A stretch of 64,000 nucleotides of DNA from Bacillus chungangensis (GTDB taxonomy: Bacteria; Bacillota; Bacilli; Bacillales; Bacillaceae_C): the NCBI RefSeq assembly GCF_030812995.1, contig NZ_JAUSTT010000020.1:34147-98146 (forward strand), read 5' to 3'. Below are positions 50,642 through 60,450 of the stretch, piece by piece. The notes below the pieces were generated by a model that worked only from the letters and a program-made list of their open reading frames with translations, had not been told where the DNA came from and did no database searches. The stretch's first letter is position 1. Each line of letters opens with the position of its first letter. The position numbers were made by a program, and so were the translations under genes.

Positions 50642-53158
50642 CTATGAATCATGACTGCCGTAGCTAATCAAATTAGTAAAAATACGATATCCTCCAGGTA
50701 CTTGGCTTTGAATTTGTCGATACCATACTAAATTCGTATAAAGGTATGTTCCTTTTCCATACTTCGCTAACAAGATTCCACCAGTGAACGGTTCTTCATT
50801 CGGGTCTGCAATGCTGACAAATGTTTCATAGTTGTCATCCCAGTCCATCGGAAAATAAAGACCACGTTCTTGTACCCATCCGCTCCAATCAGCTTCCGTA
50901 ATTTCATTTGGATAATGGAATAATGGATGCTCTGGCTGCAGTATCTCTACTGCTGATTCTTCGTCTGTCACACGCCAGCGAATGGAAGGATTCCCAATCT
51001 CCAGCTTGTATGGCGCTGTCTTCTTAGTATCCCACTTATCAGCTGGTTTATGATATTGCATCACAACATGACCGCCATCTTTTACATATTCCAACAGCTT
51101 CTCATTATTTTTAAGCAGATCTTCTCTTGATAAGTAAGCGCGGATGCCGACAATAATCGTATCATATTTGCTCAGGTCGTTTGTTAAGTCTGACTCTGTT
51201 AAACTTGTTATATCAAATCCTGCAAGTTCTAATGATTCTGCCACCTTATCAAAGCCACTGTCTATATAGCCGATTTTTAAATGTTTGGGGATTTTTAAAT
51301 CAAATGCAACGACATTTACTTTTGCTGGATAAGCAAAATAAAACGTTCCAATATGATCATAGCTAATCTCTTGAATAGTATCCTTCTGAACAACATCATC
51401 TACAATAGCAATTGCCTCAATGGAAAATGTCCCTGCTTTTATATCAGCTGGCGGCTTTACTGTAAAAACAACTTCTTTTTCTTCACGATGCTTTTCAAAT
51501 TCTACATCTATTTGTTCTTGTGCAAGCGTCCATCCATCTGGAACTTGCAATTGGATGCTTGCTTTTGCTGCTCCTATTTGATTATTTTTCACTTCAACTG
51601 CTACTGGTATTTTATCTGGCACATCAATCGTATTAACGACAATATTATCAGGATTTACGGTTAAGCTTAATGCTGGTAAAACTGCAACCGTTTCAGTCGG
51701 AATAAATCGATGCTGAGCCGTTGTTTTTTCAAATTGGTAGGATAGCTTTGCTTGAATAAGCGGTGCATCATATGCATGAGAGTATGATGCATCATTCGGT
51801 ACTTTTACGTTGAATTCCCAGTTTCTCTCCTGCCCAGTTTCTAGTAATCCCTCGTCTTTCTCTCCTTTTACATCCCAATTTGCTGGTGCGTCTAATTCAA
51901 CTGACAGATGTTCTAATGCTGCATTACCATTATTTTTTACTGTCACGGTCACAACTGTTTCGCCGCCTCTTGTTAACGCAGGCGTTTCTACATTCGTTTT
52001 TACTTCAAGCTGTGATGCTGCTAAACTAGCAATATTCAATTGTTCTTCTTTTATCATCATTTTATGAAGCAATTCATTTTTTATCGCCTCTTCCAGCTTG
52101 GAACCCTCTGTTTGAAGCTGAGCAGTTTTTAAAGCAACTAGTGCTTCGTGTACAGTTTTTAATACTTGATCATGATGAGGATAAGCATGTACGGCTTTTT
52201 CTAAACTGGATTGTAGTGCTTTTAATGATGCCGCTAATTCCTGCTCTTCATGAGGCAAGATATTTGCCCATTCACCAAAGTGGTATGGCACTCCTTTAAA
52301 TAACTCGTCATCCGCTTTTTCTGAATAGATGCTTTCTACTAATTCGAGATTCACCGTGCGTGGTTCAACTGGAATGTCTTTTCCCATTCCTTGGCTCTTA
52401 TGCAAGTAGCGAGATTGTTCACCGATTTGTGGATATGATTGTTGATAAATCGGATCAATATGCCCAATCTCGATTGCTGTCGATGTCTGCACTTCGGTTT
52501 CAGCAGGTAAATACAGCTTTTTCACTTGCCATGGCTGCAACCCTGATTCTAACTGTTCAGGAAAAACAGCTGGGTCTGCGGCATCTTCAAAGGCTCTTAA
52601 CGAAAGAATGGTCATTGTCCGATGGTGTCCATGCTGTGTATCTACATCGCGAAAAGATGGCATTACGATATCCGGCTGGTACGTGCGGATAAATCGGATA
52701 AAACGCTCATATACTACCGATTCTCCCCACTTTTCAAGCGTTTCCTCTGGTGTTTTTGAAAAACCAAAATCATAGATAGGATCGTCAGTTGTCTCACTTA
52801 AATGGTATGCCTTTACCCCAGTTACTTTTGCTGCTTCGATCATTTCTCGAGTACGAATAATACCTAAAGCATTGTCAAGCTCCTGGCCAATTTCATTTTG
52901 GCCGCCCTCGCCGCGATTTGCAATGAGACTGGACGTTTTCACACCAAGACCGCGAGATAAATATGCGAGAAAATCACTGCGTTCATCGTCTGGGTGTGCA
53001 CCTGTATTTAAGAAAACAACAGTTGTTTCCAATGGTTTTACAGCATTCCACAATTCTATCTTTTGCTTTTCATCATTTTTTGCATCTGCTCGATACATAC
53101 TAGGATACAGGGCGACAGTAAGAAGCAATACAGCAAATATAGAGAACCATTTTTTCAT
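50642..53158 (-). CDS. Secreted PIG-L family deacetylase with NEW3-type domains
   Basis: 838 residues with an N-terminal signal peptide (cleavage near ADA, residue 26). Residues ~45-260 form a PIG-L/LmbE zinc deacetylase: GAHPDDER (metal-binding His/Asp/Asp at 55-58) and QHGHHRT. The middle (about 390-600) contains two beta-rich NEW3-like repeats (VTVKNNGNAALEHLSVELDAP, VEVKNNQIGAAKASIQLQVP). The C-terminus (about 630-838) looks like a class I amidotransferase-like domain without visible catalytic Cys (GIRAYLSREDLL, DGGHVVMQY). Probably removes acetyl groups from an extracellular amino-sugar polymer or glycan. RBS AGAAGGGAG. A single gene. Confidence 0.8.
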   Translation of the reverse strand: MKKWFSIFAVLLLTVALYPSMYRADAKNDEKQKIELWNAVKPLETTVVFLNTGAHPDDERSDFLAYLSRGLGVKTSSLIANRGEGGQNEIGQELDNALGIIRTREMIEAAKVTGVKAYHLSETTDDPIYDFGFSKTPEETLEKWGESVVYERFIRFIRTYQPDIVMPSFRDVDTQHGHHRTMTILSLRAFEDAADPAVFPEQLESGLQPWQVKKLYLPAETEVQTSTAIEIGHIDPIYQQSYPQIGEQSRYLHKSQGMGKDIPVEPRTVNLELVESIYSEKADDELFKGVPYHFGEWANILPHEEQELAASLKALQSSLEKAVHAYPHHDQVLKTVHEALVALKTAQLQTEGSKLEEAIKNELLHKMMIKEEQLNIASLAASQLEVKTNVETPALTRGGETVVTVTVKNNGNAALEHLSVELDAPANWDVKGEKDEGLLETGQERNWEFNVKVPNDASYSHAYDAPLIQAKLSYQFEKTTAQHRFIPTETVAVLPALSLTVNPDNIVVNTIDVPDKIPVAVEVKNNQIGAAKASIQLQVPDGWTLAQEQIDVEFEKHREEKEVVFTVKPPADIKAGTFSIEAIAIVDDVVQKDTIQEISYDHIGTFYFAYPAKVNVVAFDLKIPKHLKIGYIDSGFDKVAESLELAGFDITSLTESDLTNDLSKYDTIIVGIRAYLSREDLLKNNEKLLEYVKDGGHVVMQYHKPADKWDTKKTAPYKLEIGNPSIRWRVTDEESAVEILQPEHPLFHYPNEITEADWSGWVQERGLYFPMDWDDNYETFVSIADPNEEPFTGGILLAKYGKGTYLYTNLVWYRQIQSQVPGGYRIFTNLISYGSHDS

Positions 53159-53409
53159 TTTTCTTTCTCCCTTCTTTTGTTGTCAATGCTTATTGATGAA
53201 AATGTGATTAATGCTCACCTCCTTTCCTGTTCAATTCAATTAATCGCTTTCACTTTCTTTCGATACGATTAAAACGCTTTCTTTTTGTGCCATGTTTTGC
53301 TGCTAAAGTCACCTGATGTTGGTCTTGTAAATCTTATTTAACAGACATTCTATGAATAGAAGTGGAAACATGCTCACTTCATTTCTATCATGTTGGCGTA
53401 TACGGCTTG

Positions 53410-53975
53410 CTTACAGCTGAAAACTAACGAGCTGCTGTTTCTTTTCTGCAAGTTGTTCAATAATTTGCGCGCAGCGATCATCCGGCCAGCTTCGTTAGAA
53501 TTCGGCCCGCATTAAAATGCTTCTCACTGCTATGAAATAAGTTGGGGAATTGATGTTATGCCACTCTTCTTCTGTTAATCGACATCTTTTCCACCGTTTG
53601 GATCATTTGATTGATTTCTTTTAAAGTGCAATCAACCAATTCTCCCTCTAATTTGCATGTTTCTTTTGCAATAGTATGAGCTTTTCTAAATGGCACCTGA
53701 TAATTTCTCGCTAGTATATCTACAAGTTCTGTATCATCACACTAGTTTTAGATGACATTTCTTTTATACGTTCCTTATTTCATTTATCGTCATCATCACC
53801 GCATACATTTAGCGGAATACACGCGCGCTGTTTTCAAAACTTCGATATAAATGCAACTGCAAGTTATCTTCTGTATCAACAATATCTCTAAAGAGTGTTA
53901 TGAATCAGCTCATTCGCAGTCAGCGCTTCTCCATATGCACTGCTGGTACTGGAACTGGAATGCTCAATGGAGACA
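53410..53975 (-). pseudogene. Decayed argininosuccinate lyase-like gene, C-terminal part
   Basis: Minus-strand fragments in shifting frames read FRDIVDTEDNLQ, FRKAHTIAKETC, TEEEWHNINSPTYFIAVR and QIIEQLAEKKQQL. In order these match the C-terminal half of ArgH-like lyases (DIVDTED, FR.AH.I, L..FE..). Several stops and frameshifts interrupt them and no 5' half is found. This explains most of the gene-free stretch 53159-54150. Confidence 0.6.
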
Positions 53976-54150
53976 GGGGTTTTTTTATGCTTTTATTCTT
54001 ATTTTTAAATTATTTAATGTTGTAATTATAAAAATGATATTAGTCAATGGTAAGGTAGAAGGAAAACAAACAGTTGCTTCCATGAAATGCCGGATATATT
54101 TTCAAAAAATGGATAACATAAGTTTGAAAATATATACAGGGGTGATAAAT

Positions 54151-54591
54151 ATGCCATTAATGCCGTATGAACCATTTCGTTATTTAGATCAGTTTAGACG
54201 TGAATTCGATCGGTTTTTTAGCGATCTTCCAGAAAATGTTTCTGCAATAGGTGAAAGATTTGGAGGCCCAAGAGTGGATGTCCATGAAACAGAGGATGCA
54301 GTGATTGTAACGTGTGATATTCCAGGTCTGGAAAAAAAGGAAGACGTCAAAATTGAAATTGAACCTAATCTGTTAATGCTAAGCGGCACCATCCAACATA
54401 CTCGTGATGTAAAACAAGAACAAATGCATCGTCAGGAAAGAATGGTTGGTCATTTTAAACGAACAGTATCATTGCCTACGAGCGTTTCAAGTGAAGGTGT
54501 GAAAGCTACATATAAAAATGGTGTACTAGAGATCCACATGCCAAAACGAATGAACGAACAGCGAAAAGCCATTGATATCGAATTTCATTAA
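54151..54591 (+). CDS. Hsp20-family small heat shock protein
   Basis: About 146 residues. Alpha-crystallin domain: VDVHETEDAVIVTCDIPGLEKKEDV, RTVSLPTSV, and the closing A.YKNGVLEIHMPK, with the C-terminal IxI-type anchor IDIEF. An ATP-independent holdase. ATG at 54151 with GGGGTG upstream. The open frame extends 300 bases further but has no RBS and runs over the pseudogene. Confidence 0.88.
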   Translation: MPLMPYEPFRYLDQFRREFDRFFSDLPENVSAIGERFGGPRVDVHETEDAVIVTCDIPGLEKKEDVKIEIEPNLLMLSGTIQHTRDVKQEQMHRQERMVGHFKRTVSLPTSVSSEGVKATYKNGVLEIHMPKRMNEQRKAIDIEFH

Positions 54592-54650
54592 TGAGACGAA
54601 TAAAAAGACATAAAATATTGGTGAAAAACACAATAGAAATGGCACACAAG

Positions 54651-54680
54651 AACGCTTGGATACTGTCCAAGCGTTTTTAT
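54651..54680 (+). terminator. Terminator of the Hsp20 gene
   Basis: AACGCTTGGA / TCCAAGCGTT stem then T residues. The following 300 bases (54681-54986) show nothing recognisable. Confidence 0.88.
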
Positions 54681-54986
54681 TGCATATATACTGGCTTTTC
54701 TATATAAAAAGGCTTCTGTAAAGATGATCACAGTCAGCCTGTTCTCTTTTTAAAGATATTTTTAACAAAATCTTTTTTGAAATTTGTATATTCATTTACC
54801 CCAGTTGAAGATTTCTTTAGATACTCCAACTTAATCTTTAAATAGTGCATTCTTGAAATTTAGTTAAGAAATCGATGGTTTCACTAAACTGATACTACAC
54901 AATGTGAAACGTTGCTTTTTAACATTTCCTCCAACTCATTCGTTAAGGGTAACATTTTGATAAGAAATCGAGATCGCACCCTTATC

Positions 54987-55898
54987 CTATACTCGATAGT
55001 TTAATTTATGATCGTGATATGGGTTTAAATGTACAAGTACATCTTTTATTTCCTGATGTTTTTCCAGCAGTTTTTGTTTCACTGCCTTTGCGATTGTATG
55101 TCCTTCTTCCACACTAAGATGCGGATTCACACTTAATTTTATATCAATAACAACGTAGCGGCCGTGCTTACGAGCATAGATCTGATCAATTCTTAGTACA
55201 CCATCTACATTTTGAACGGTTTGTTCAAATTTTTCGATCTCTTCCTTGTTTAACACTTGCTCCATCATCACGAGAGAAGATTCCTTAGCTAAAGAATAGC
55301 CAACCTTCATCACAATGACTGAGACGAGGATGCCAGCTGCAGCATCTGCGTATAGAAGAAAAGGAAGTTCAAAATAGCCTCCTAACATGGCGCCAGCAAC
55401 TCCAAATAAAGCGGCAATTGAAGATAAAGAATCAGACCGATGATGCCAAGCTTCACTCATTAATGCAGCACTGTTATATTTTTTGCCTAAGAAGTATTTA
55501 TATTGAAAGAGTGCTTCTTTTACGAGGATAGAGATGATGATTGCTACGAGTGCCAACTTTCCTGGAATGTTTGGTGTTTCTCCAAAAAACACTTTGATAG
55601 AAGAAAGACTAATTTCAACCCCGATGATGATTAGTAAGAGTGCTACGATGATGGAAGCTATGTTTTCTGCTTTGCCATGTCCATATGGGTGCTCTTCGTC
55701 CGGCGGTTTTGATGCTATCTTAACACCAAATAAGACGACGATAGAGCCAACAATATCTGATGCCGAGTGGGCAGCATCTGCTAACAGCGCCTTGCTTCCA
55801 GCTACAAAGCCGATAACCCCTTTCATAATCGTCAAAAGAGTATTGACAACGATTCCCACCCAAGTTGCAAACTCAATTTGACGTGTACTTTCTTTCAT
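54987..55898 (-). CDS. Cation diffusion facilitator, MneP/MneS-like manganese exporter
   Basis: 303 residues, six membrane segments plus cytoplasmic C-terminal domain. Metal-site motifs DAAHSASD (segment 2) and EAWHHRSDS (segment 5), and HPYGHGKAE. The site pattern (H/D, N/D-type) fits the CDF group containing the Bacillus Mn exporters. RBS AAAGGATGGTG. A MntR-like palindrome lies 125 bases upstream, supporting Mn export; zinc or iron cannot be excluded. Confidence 0.82.
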   Translation of the reverse strand: MKESTRQIEFATWVGIVVNTLLTIMKGVIGFVAGSKALLADAAHSASDIVGSIVVLFGVKIASKPPDEEHPYGHGKAENIASIIVALLLIIIGVEISLSSIKVFFGETPNIPGKLALVAIIISILVKEALFQYKYFLGKKYNSAALMSEAWHHRSDSLSSIAALFGVAGAMLGGYFELPFLLYADAAAGILVSVIVMKVGYSLAKESSLVMMEQVLNKEEIEKFEQTVQNVDGVLRIDQIYARKHGRYVVIDIKLSVNPHLSVEEGHTIAKAVKQKLLEKHQEIKDVLVHLNPYHDHKLNYRV

Positions 55899-56023
55899 AA
55901 ATAATCACCATCCTTTCTCTCACTCATAATCGTATCAAACGAGGTTTGAGTGGGTCTACAGCAACGTTTTTAGCTTTAGCTACGATTTTAAGTCAAACAA
56001 AACATCCTAATGATAGTGCAAAT

Positions 56024-56042
56024 ATTTTTCCATAGGGAAAAT
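56024..56042. promoter_or_regulatory. MntR-like box upstream of the CDF exporter
   Basis: ATTTTTCCATAGGGAAAAT is a dyad that agrees with most positions of the Bacillus MntR box (TTTGCCTTAAGGAAA core). MntR activates mneP in Bacillus subtilis. The match is by eye. Confidence 0.4.
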
Positions 56043-56160
56043 AATATAATTAATTCTAACCGTAGTATTTCCTATTCATTCAACTAATAAAGTGCAACCT
56101 CCATCAACCCACTGACAAAAAGTAGGTGAACAACGTCTTTAAAAAAACTTGTGCAAGGGC

Positions 56161-56192
56161 AATAAAAGCTGGCCCCATTTATGAGCCAGCTC
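56161..56192 (-). terminator. Terminator of the antiporter gene
   Basis: On the minus strand AGCTGGCTCATAAATGGGGC-CAGCT folds (AGCTGGC/GCCAGCT) and is followed by TTTTATT. Confidence 0.75.
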
Positions 56193-56217
56193 CCTCCATA
56201 ATATGATCAGGCCGTAT

Positions 56218-57546
56218 TTACAAAATAAGTGCGGCGATCATCCCAAAAATAATAAGCGGGATGTTGTAGTGTAAAAATGTTGGAACACAAGTATCCCAAA
56301 TATGATGATGTTTTCCATCTGCGTTAAGCCCTGCAGTTGGTCCAAGCGTACTGTCTGAAGCAGGAGAACCGGCATCGCCTAGTGCGCCAGCAGTTCCGAT
56401 CAGTGCAGCAGTAGCTAAAGGCGAAAGTCCCGCCGCAAAACATATAGGTACATATAACGTTGCAAGAATAGGAATGGTACCAAACGAAGAACCGATCCCC
56501 ATTGTAATGACTAAACCGACTAACAGCATGACAAGTGAAATGATAAATGGCGAATTCCCCGTTAATTCCGATGTGCTCTTCACTAATTCATCGACAGCGC
56601 CAGTTTCCTTTAACACTGTCGCATAACCAGATGCAATAAGCATGACAAAAGCAATCATCCCCATCATTCCAATTCCTTCCTTCACAACTTGATCACCTGC
56701 ATTTGTTTTCACAACTCTTGTTAAAAACATAAAGATAATGCCTGCTAATGCACCTAAAACAAGCGACTCTGTTAAAAGTTGAATACCGAGAGCAGCAATA
56801 ATAGCAAAGATTGTCATTGTATGCTGTATGCTCCAGCTTTGCCCTTTATAATGATCCTTTCGCTCTTTTGTATTTTTCATCTCCGCCATATCAAATTCAT
56901 TTGCTTCTTGGACAACCCGATCTTTGCGATAAGTGATAAATACAGCAATGAAAAGACCAATTACCATTCCAATCCCTGGAATAAGCATTGATAAGGTGAC
57001 ATCCCTTAAAGCAATCGACATGCCATTCGCTTCCATTTCCGCCTGTATGATCCCTTGAAAAATGAGTCCGAATCCAACTGGAATTGTCATATATGGTGCC
57101 TTTAAACCAAAGGTTAAAGCACATGCTACTGCACGTCTATCCAGCTTCAAATGATTAAATAACGTAAGCAATGGTGGGATTAAAATCGGTATAAAAGCAA
57201 TATGGACTGGAATAACATTTTGTGACAAGCATGCAATGCCTGCTAATGTCATCACTAAAATTATTTTCTTTCCTTGAAACAACCTCATCATGTTATTCAC
57301 TAGTATGTTTGTGATGCCGGATAAGCCTATCATGACAGCAAACATTCCAAGTAAAATATAACTTAATGCTGTATTCGCTTGTCCTCCCATTCCCGAAACA
57401 AGTACATTAATCGTGTCCGTGAAGCCCATACCAGATACTAAACCTGCTGTGATCGCTGCAATTAAAATGGCAAAAATAACGTTCACTCTTAGCAAACTGA
57501 GCAAGACCATCACCATTACACTAATCAATACTGCATTTCCTAGCAT
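56218..57546 (-). CDS. Na+/H+ antiporter family protein (YuiF/NhaC type)
   Basis: About 442 residues, about 11 membrane segments. Ion-transporter superfamily features include GLKAPYMTIPVGFGLIFQ, the MGIGSSFGTIPIL segment and AALIGTAGALGDAGSPASDSTLGPTAGLN. It resembles Bacillus YuiF in length and ends. Likely exchanges Na+ or a carboxylate for protons. ATG at 57546 after AAAGAGGTTG; the frame opens 7 codons earlier. Confidence 0.78.
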   Translation of the reverse strand: MLGNAVLISVMVMVLLSLLRVNVIFAILIAAITAGLVSGMGFTDTINVLVSGMGGQANTALSYILLGMFAVMIGLSGITNILVNNMMRLFQGKKIILVMTLAGIACLSQNVIPVHIAFIPILIPPLLTLFNHLKLDRRAVACALTFGLKAPYMTIPVGFGLIFQGIIQAEMEANGMSIALRDVTLSMLIPGIGMVIGLFIAVFITYRKDRVVQEANEFDMAEMKNTKERKDHYKGQSWSIQHTMTIFAIIAALGIQLLTESLVLGALAGIIFMFLTRVVKTNAGDQVVKEGIGMMGMIAFVMLIASGYATVLKETGAVDELVKSTSELTGNSPFIISLVMLLVGLVITMGIGSSFGTIPILATLYVPICFAAGLSPLATAALIGTAGALGDAGSPASDSTLGPTAGLNADGKHHHIWDTCVPTFLHYNIPLIIFGMIAALIL

Positions 57547-57967
57547 TTCACAACCTCTTTCCTGCATTAAAGTAACTTCATTACTTTATTGTATCAAAGA
57601 ATTTGCTGGCAGGGTTTATGAATTATCTGGTATGATGTTCATTTTCAGCGGCTGAATATACTCTCACTTCTTTATTTCAGTTATGCATGAGTTTATTCAT
57701 TTATCACGTTATTCATCCTTTTATAGAAAAAGAACGCAACCTACATGAATTTCTAATTGGCCATTACTATTCTAGAGGTGAAAGCTACCTACTTTAGAGC
57801 AGTAGATTCGCACTTCGAGTACGTATTTCGTTTGGATACAATAAATGAATGATAAGAATGAAGGTTGAGTTAGAAAATTATTGCTATGAAAAATGCGAAG
57901 AAAAAATCGTTTTATTACTGAATCACAAAAAAGTGTTTACTTAGACCAAATGATTTGACTGTAAATA
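57547..57967. other. Gene-free stretch
   Basis: 420 AT-rich bases without a convincing ORF, promoter or repeat. It must contain the antiporter promoter (minus strand) and the 3' end of the ABC operon; I see no clear terminator. Confidence 0.5.
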
Positions 57968-58591
57968 TTAATCTAAGTCTTTTTTGCGATAGATCATGAT
58001 TGAAATAAAATAGGAGACAGTCATCAAGACAATAATGAAAGCAAAAGGTATGGCAATAGGATTATATGAAAACAGCTTCATCACCAGGTCAGATGCAGTT
58101 TCAAATGTACCTTTTTTTAACATTAATAGACTAAAGACGATGGTAAAAAATAATCCGAAATATACAATTCCTTTCATCAGTCCAAATTGGTATAAAAATG
58201 GCAGCAGCATTGCTGTGAATAGCAATATAATAAATAATGTTGCTGCTAGGTAAATCACATTTAGACGATTGCGACCTAAATAATCACTCAACAGTTCGTA
58301 TAAGGAAAAATCCAGTAGGAAAATCAATAGAGCAGTGCTAATAAAGAATAAGATAATAAAAAGATATTTTGCCAGCACCATATTATTTCTTTTCATAGGC
58401 AGGCTTGCATAATATATCTCCGCTTTCGATTTTTCATCATAATAAAAAGAATTAATAATAACTCCCATTGCAATGAACATTAATGCCATTTGTGAAGAAA
58501 ATTTAAATGCATAAAAGATAATAAAAAATACGAGCATAAACCAAAGATAGCTTATGTTAACGAGAAACTCTTTCCTAATCATTTTTAACAT
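57968..58591 (-). CDS. ABC-2 type permease of the GntR-controlled operon
   Basis: 207 residues, six hydrophobic segments, ABC2_membrane_2-like (KNISYLWFMLVF-type N-terminus, YYDEKSKAEIYYASLPMKRNNMVLAKYL loop). The loop YASLPMKR is typical of bacitracin- and lantibiotic-related permeases. It overlaps the upstream ATPase gene by 17 bases. Substrate unknown; next to a secreted peptide locus. Confidence 0.8.
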   Translation of the reverse strand: MLKMIRKEFLVNISYLWFMLVFFIIFYAFKFSSQMALMFIAMGVIINSFYYDEKSKAEIYYASLPMKRNNMVLAKYLFIILFFISTALLIFLLDFSLYELLSDYLGRNRLNVIYLAATLFIILLFTAMLLPFLYQFGLMKGIVYFGLFFTIVFSLLMLKKGTFETASDLVMKLFSYNPIAIPFAFIIVLMTVSYFISIMIYRKKDLD

Positions 58592-59441
58592 ACTGATTTC
58601 TCCCTTTTATAATGTTGTACATGATATCATCAAGAGTTGGCTTCTCCACTAAAAAATGACCTGTTAAATCAAGGTCAGCTATCTTCCCTTCATACAATCC
58701 TGTACATATCCCCTCTACTGACTCCCACCAAGTTAAACTGTTTTTTAAATCTTCGGAAAAACTTTTTTCCTGCCCCTTCACTAAATGATAGTTTTCTTTC
58801 ATTTCTTCAATATCTTTGTTAAACTCAATTTTCCCATTCGAAATAAGTACAATATAATCAGCTAAATTATCTAAATCTGATGTAATATGGCTTGAAAAGA
58901 ACACTGTTCTATTTTCTGATCTCATGAGGTTTCTTATAATTTTCAAAAATTCTCTTCTTACTAATGGGTCTAAGCCAGAAGAAGGCTCATCCATGATAAT
59001 GAGTTCCGGATGATGTGCTAAAGCCAATGTTAAGGAAGCTTTCATCGTCATCCCTTTTGAAAAATGTTTCATTTTTTTGTTTATTGGAAGGTTAAATATC
59101 TCTATGTATTCTGAAAACAAATGATCGTCCCAATCTCTGTAAAAAGGAGAAATGCTTTCTTTTATCTCTTTTAATGATAATTCTTCATACATAAAAAATT
59201 CGTCATATACAAATCCGATTTTTTCTCTTAGTAAATACTTTTCATTAGGCTGTCCGAATATCATAACTTCTCCGTTATCGGGTTTTACCACATCCATAAT
59301 TATCTTAATGAGTGTGCTCTTACCTGAACCATTCGGTCCGATAAAACCCGTTATAAATCCTTCAGGAACTTTTAAGTCAATGTCTTTGAGAGAAAAATTT
59401 TTTCGCTGTTTATTGACTTTTTTTAATTCAATCGCATACAT
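58575..59441 (-). CDS. ABC ATPase of the GntR-controlled operon
   Basis: 288 residues: Walker A GPNGSGKST, variant signature FSKGMTMKASL, Walker B LIIMDEPSSGLDPL, switch His FSSHITSDL. Same type as the YtrB/BcrA ATPases used for efflux or self-protection. RBS GGAGGGC. It overlaps the regulator gene by 19 bases. Confidence 0.87.
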   Translation of the reverse strand: MYAIELKKVNKQRKNFSLKDIDLKVPEGFITGFIGPNGSGKSTLIKIIMDVVKPDNGEVMIFGQPNEKYLLREKIGFVYDEFFMYEELSLKEIKESISPFYRDWDDHLFSEYIEIFNLPINKKMKHFSKGMTMKASLTLALAHHPELIIMDEPSSGLDPLVRREFLKIIRNLMRSENRTVFFSSHITSDLDNLADYIVLISNGKIEFNKDIEEMKENYHLVKGQEKSFSEDLKNSLTWWESVEGICTGLYEGKIADLDLTGHFLVEKPTLDDIMYNIIKGRNQYVKND

Positions 59442-59827
59442 TCGCTGCCCTCCTGATCGTAGTATTCCTCAATCCAACTGATGAGGTCCTTCTTACTAAC
59501 ACCCAAATTTTTCACCTCAAATATATATCTTTTGATTTCTGTCTTCAGGTCTTCAATTTGGGTTTGTTTCAAATCACTTAAATCATGAACTTCTTCCGTA
59601 ACAAACGTTCCTTTTCCAACGTAAGTCTTTAATAAACCTTCTCTTTCTAAATCTTCGTAAGCTTTCTTTGTTGTAATCATACTAATTTCTAAAAGATTAG
59701 CTAAAGCCCTCATTGAAGGCAGCTTCTCTCCAGGTTTTAAAGAGCCTTCTAAAATCTTTTGCTTAATCTGATGCTCAATTTGAAGATATAGCGGTATTCT
59801 TGAGTTATTTGATAGTAAGATATTCAT
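59423..59827 (-). CDS. YtrA-type GntR repressor
   Basis: 134 residues. GntR winged helix: PLYLQIEHQIKQKILEGSLKPGEKLPSMRALANLL, then TTKKAYEDLEREGLLKTYVGKGTFV, and a short helical tail, as in the YtrA/YhcF subfamily that controls adjacent ABC exporters. First gene of the operon regulator-ATPase-permease; probably autoregulated through the palindrome at 59943-59958. Confidence 0.88.
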   Translation of the reverse strand: MNILLSNNSRIPLYLQIEHQIKQKILEGSLKPGEKLPSMRALANLLEISMITTKKAYEDLEREGLLKTYVGKGTFVTEEVHDLSDLKQTQIEDLKTEIKRYIFEVKNLGVSKKDLISWIEEYYDQEGSECMRLN

Positions 59828-59942
59828 TTCGCAGCCTCATTTACAAGTAGCAATACTAAAATACAATTAGTGAAAAATGAATGAGCGGGAATCAAAATAA
59901 ACTGCTGCTTTCTCTTAATTCTACCTAGAATATTATACGTGT

Positions 59943-59958
59943 GTATATTGATATATAC
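59943..59958. promoter_or_regulatory. Palindrome in the divergent promoter region, candidate GntR operator
   Basis: GTATAT-TGAT-ATATAC, 116 bases from the regulator start and 168 bases from the divergent peptide gene. Confidence 0.45.
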
Positions 59959-60125
59959 AATATGCACAAGACCCTATTCATTAGACAAATAAAGAGATAA
60001 TTCGACAAAATCTTTCGTCTTTTTGTAGGATGATTTATTCATTTTTAACATCTTTTAACAATTATCTAGTAAATGATAAAAGAGAGTGATATGATCGAAA
60101 CGGAGAAGGGAGGTGACATATGGAC

Positions 60126-60449
60126 ATGATTAAAAAGGTTTTTATGGTATTAATGGCATTTACTTTGACTTTCGGGGTATTTACTGGTTCATTTGCAAAA
60201 TCAGTTGTTGAAGCGGCCTCTTTTACAGATCAAGTTACTGAACAGGCAAATGATGATGTAAGTGAGGGTGATGTACCAAAAGCAGAAACTACTGTAGCCC
60301 CAATTCTTGTATGGGCTGCTGGAGTACTCGCGGCTGCAGGATTATCTTGGCTCGCTGAAAAACTGCTAGATTGGGGAGCTAAAAAATTCTGCGATACGTA
60401 TGGAGATTCAAATGCTACTACGAAGTTGGTGTGTGACGTCATTGGTTAA
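60126..60449 (+). CDS. Secreted peptide precursor with a C-terminal two-Cys segment (bacteriocin-like)
   Basis: About 107 residues. Residues 1-~32 are a Sec signal peptide with cleavage near VVEAAS. An acidic spacer follows (QVTEQANDDVSEGDVPKAE), then a hydrophobic amphipathic core (APILVWAAGVLAAAGLSWLAEKLLDW) and a tail KKFCDTYG...LVCDVIG with exactly two Cys. The pattern of acidic propeptide plus membrane-active C-terminal peptide resembles SDP-like toxins, but there is no homology I recognise. ATG at 60126, 9 bases after GGGAGGTGA (an ATG at 60120 is too close). Followed by DsbB-like and thioredoxin-like genes that could make its disulfide. Confidence 0.65.
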   Translation: MIKKVFMVLMAFTLTFGVFTGSFAKSVVEAASFTDQVTEQANDDVSEGDVPKAETTVAPILVWAAGVLAAAGLSWLAEKLLDWGAKKFCDTYGDSNATTKLVCDVIG

Positions 60450-60450
60450 T

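Noticed and set aside
53851..54150. 100-codon N-terminal extension of the Hsp20 frame
   Set aside because: Not Hsp20-like, no RBS, overlaps the decayed lyase; the ATG at 54151 has a proper RBS.
60001..60007. TTCGACA, a perfect reverse 0A-box (TGTCGAA) upstream of the two-Cys peptide gene
   Set aside because: A 7-base motif occurs by chance about every 2 kb and its distance to any promoter is unclear; not enough to claim Spo0A control.
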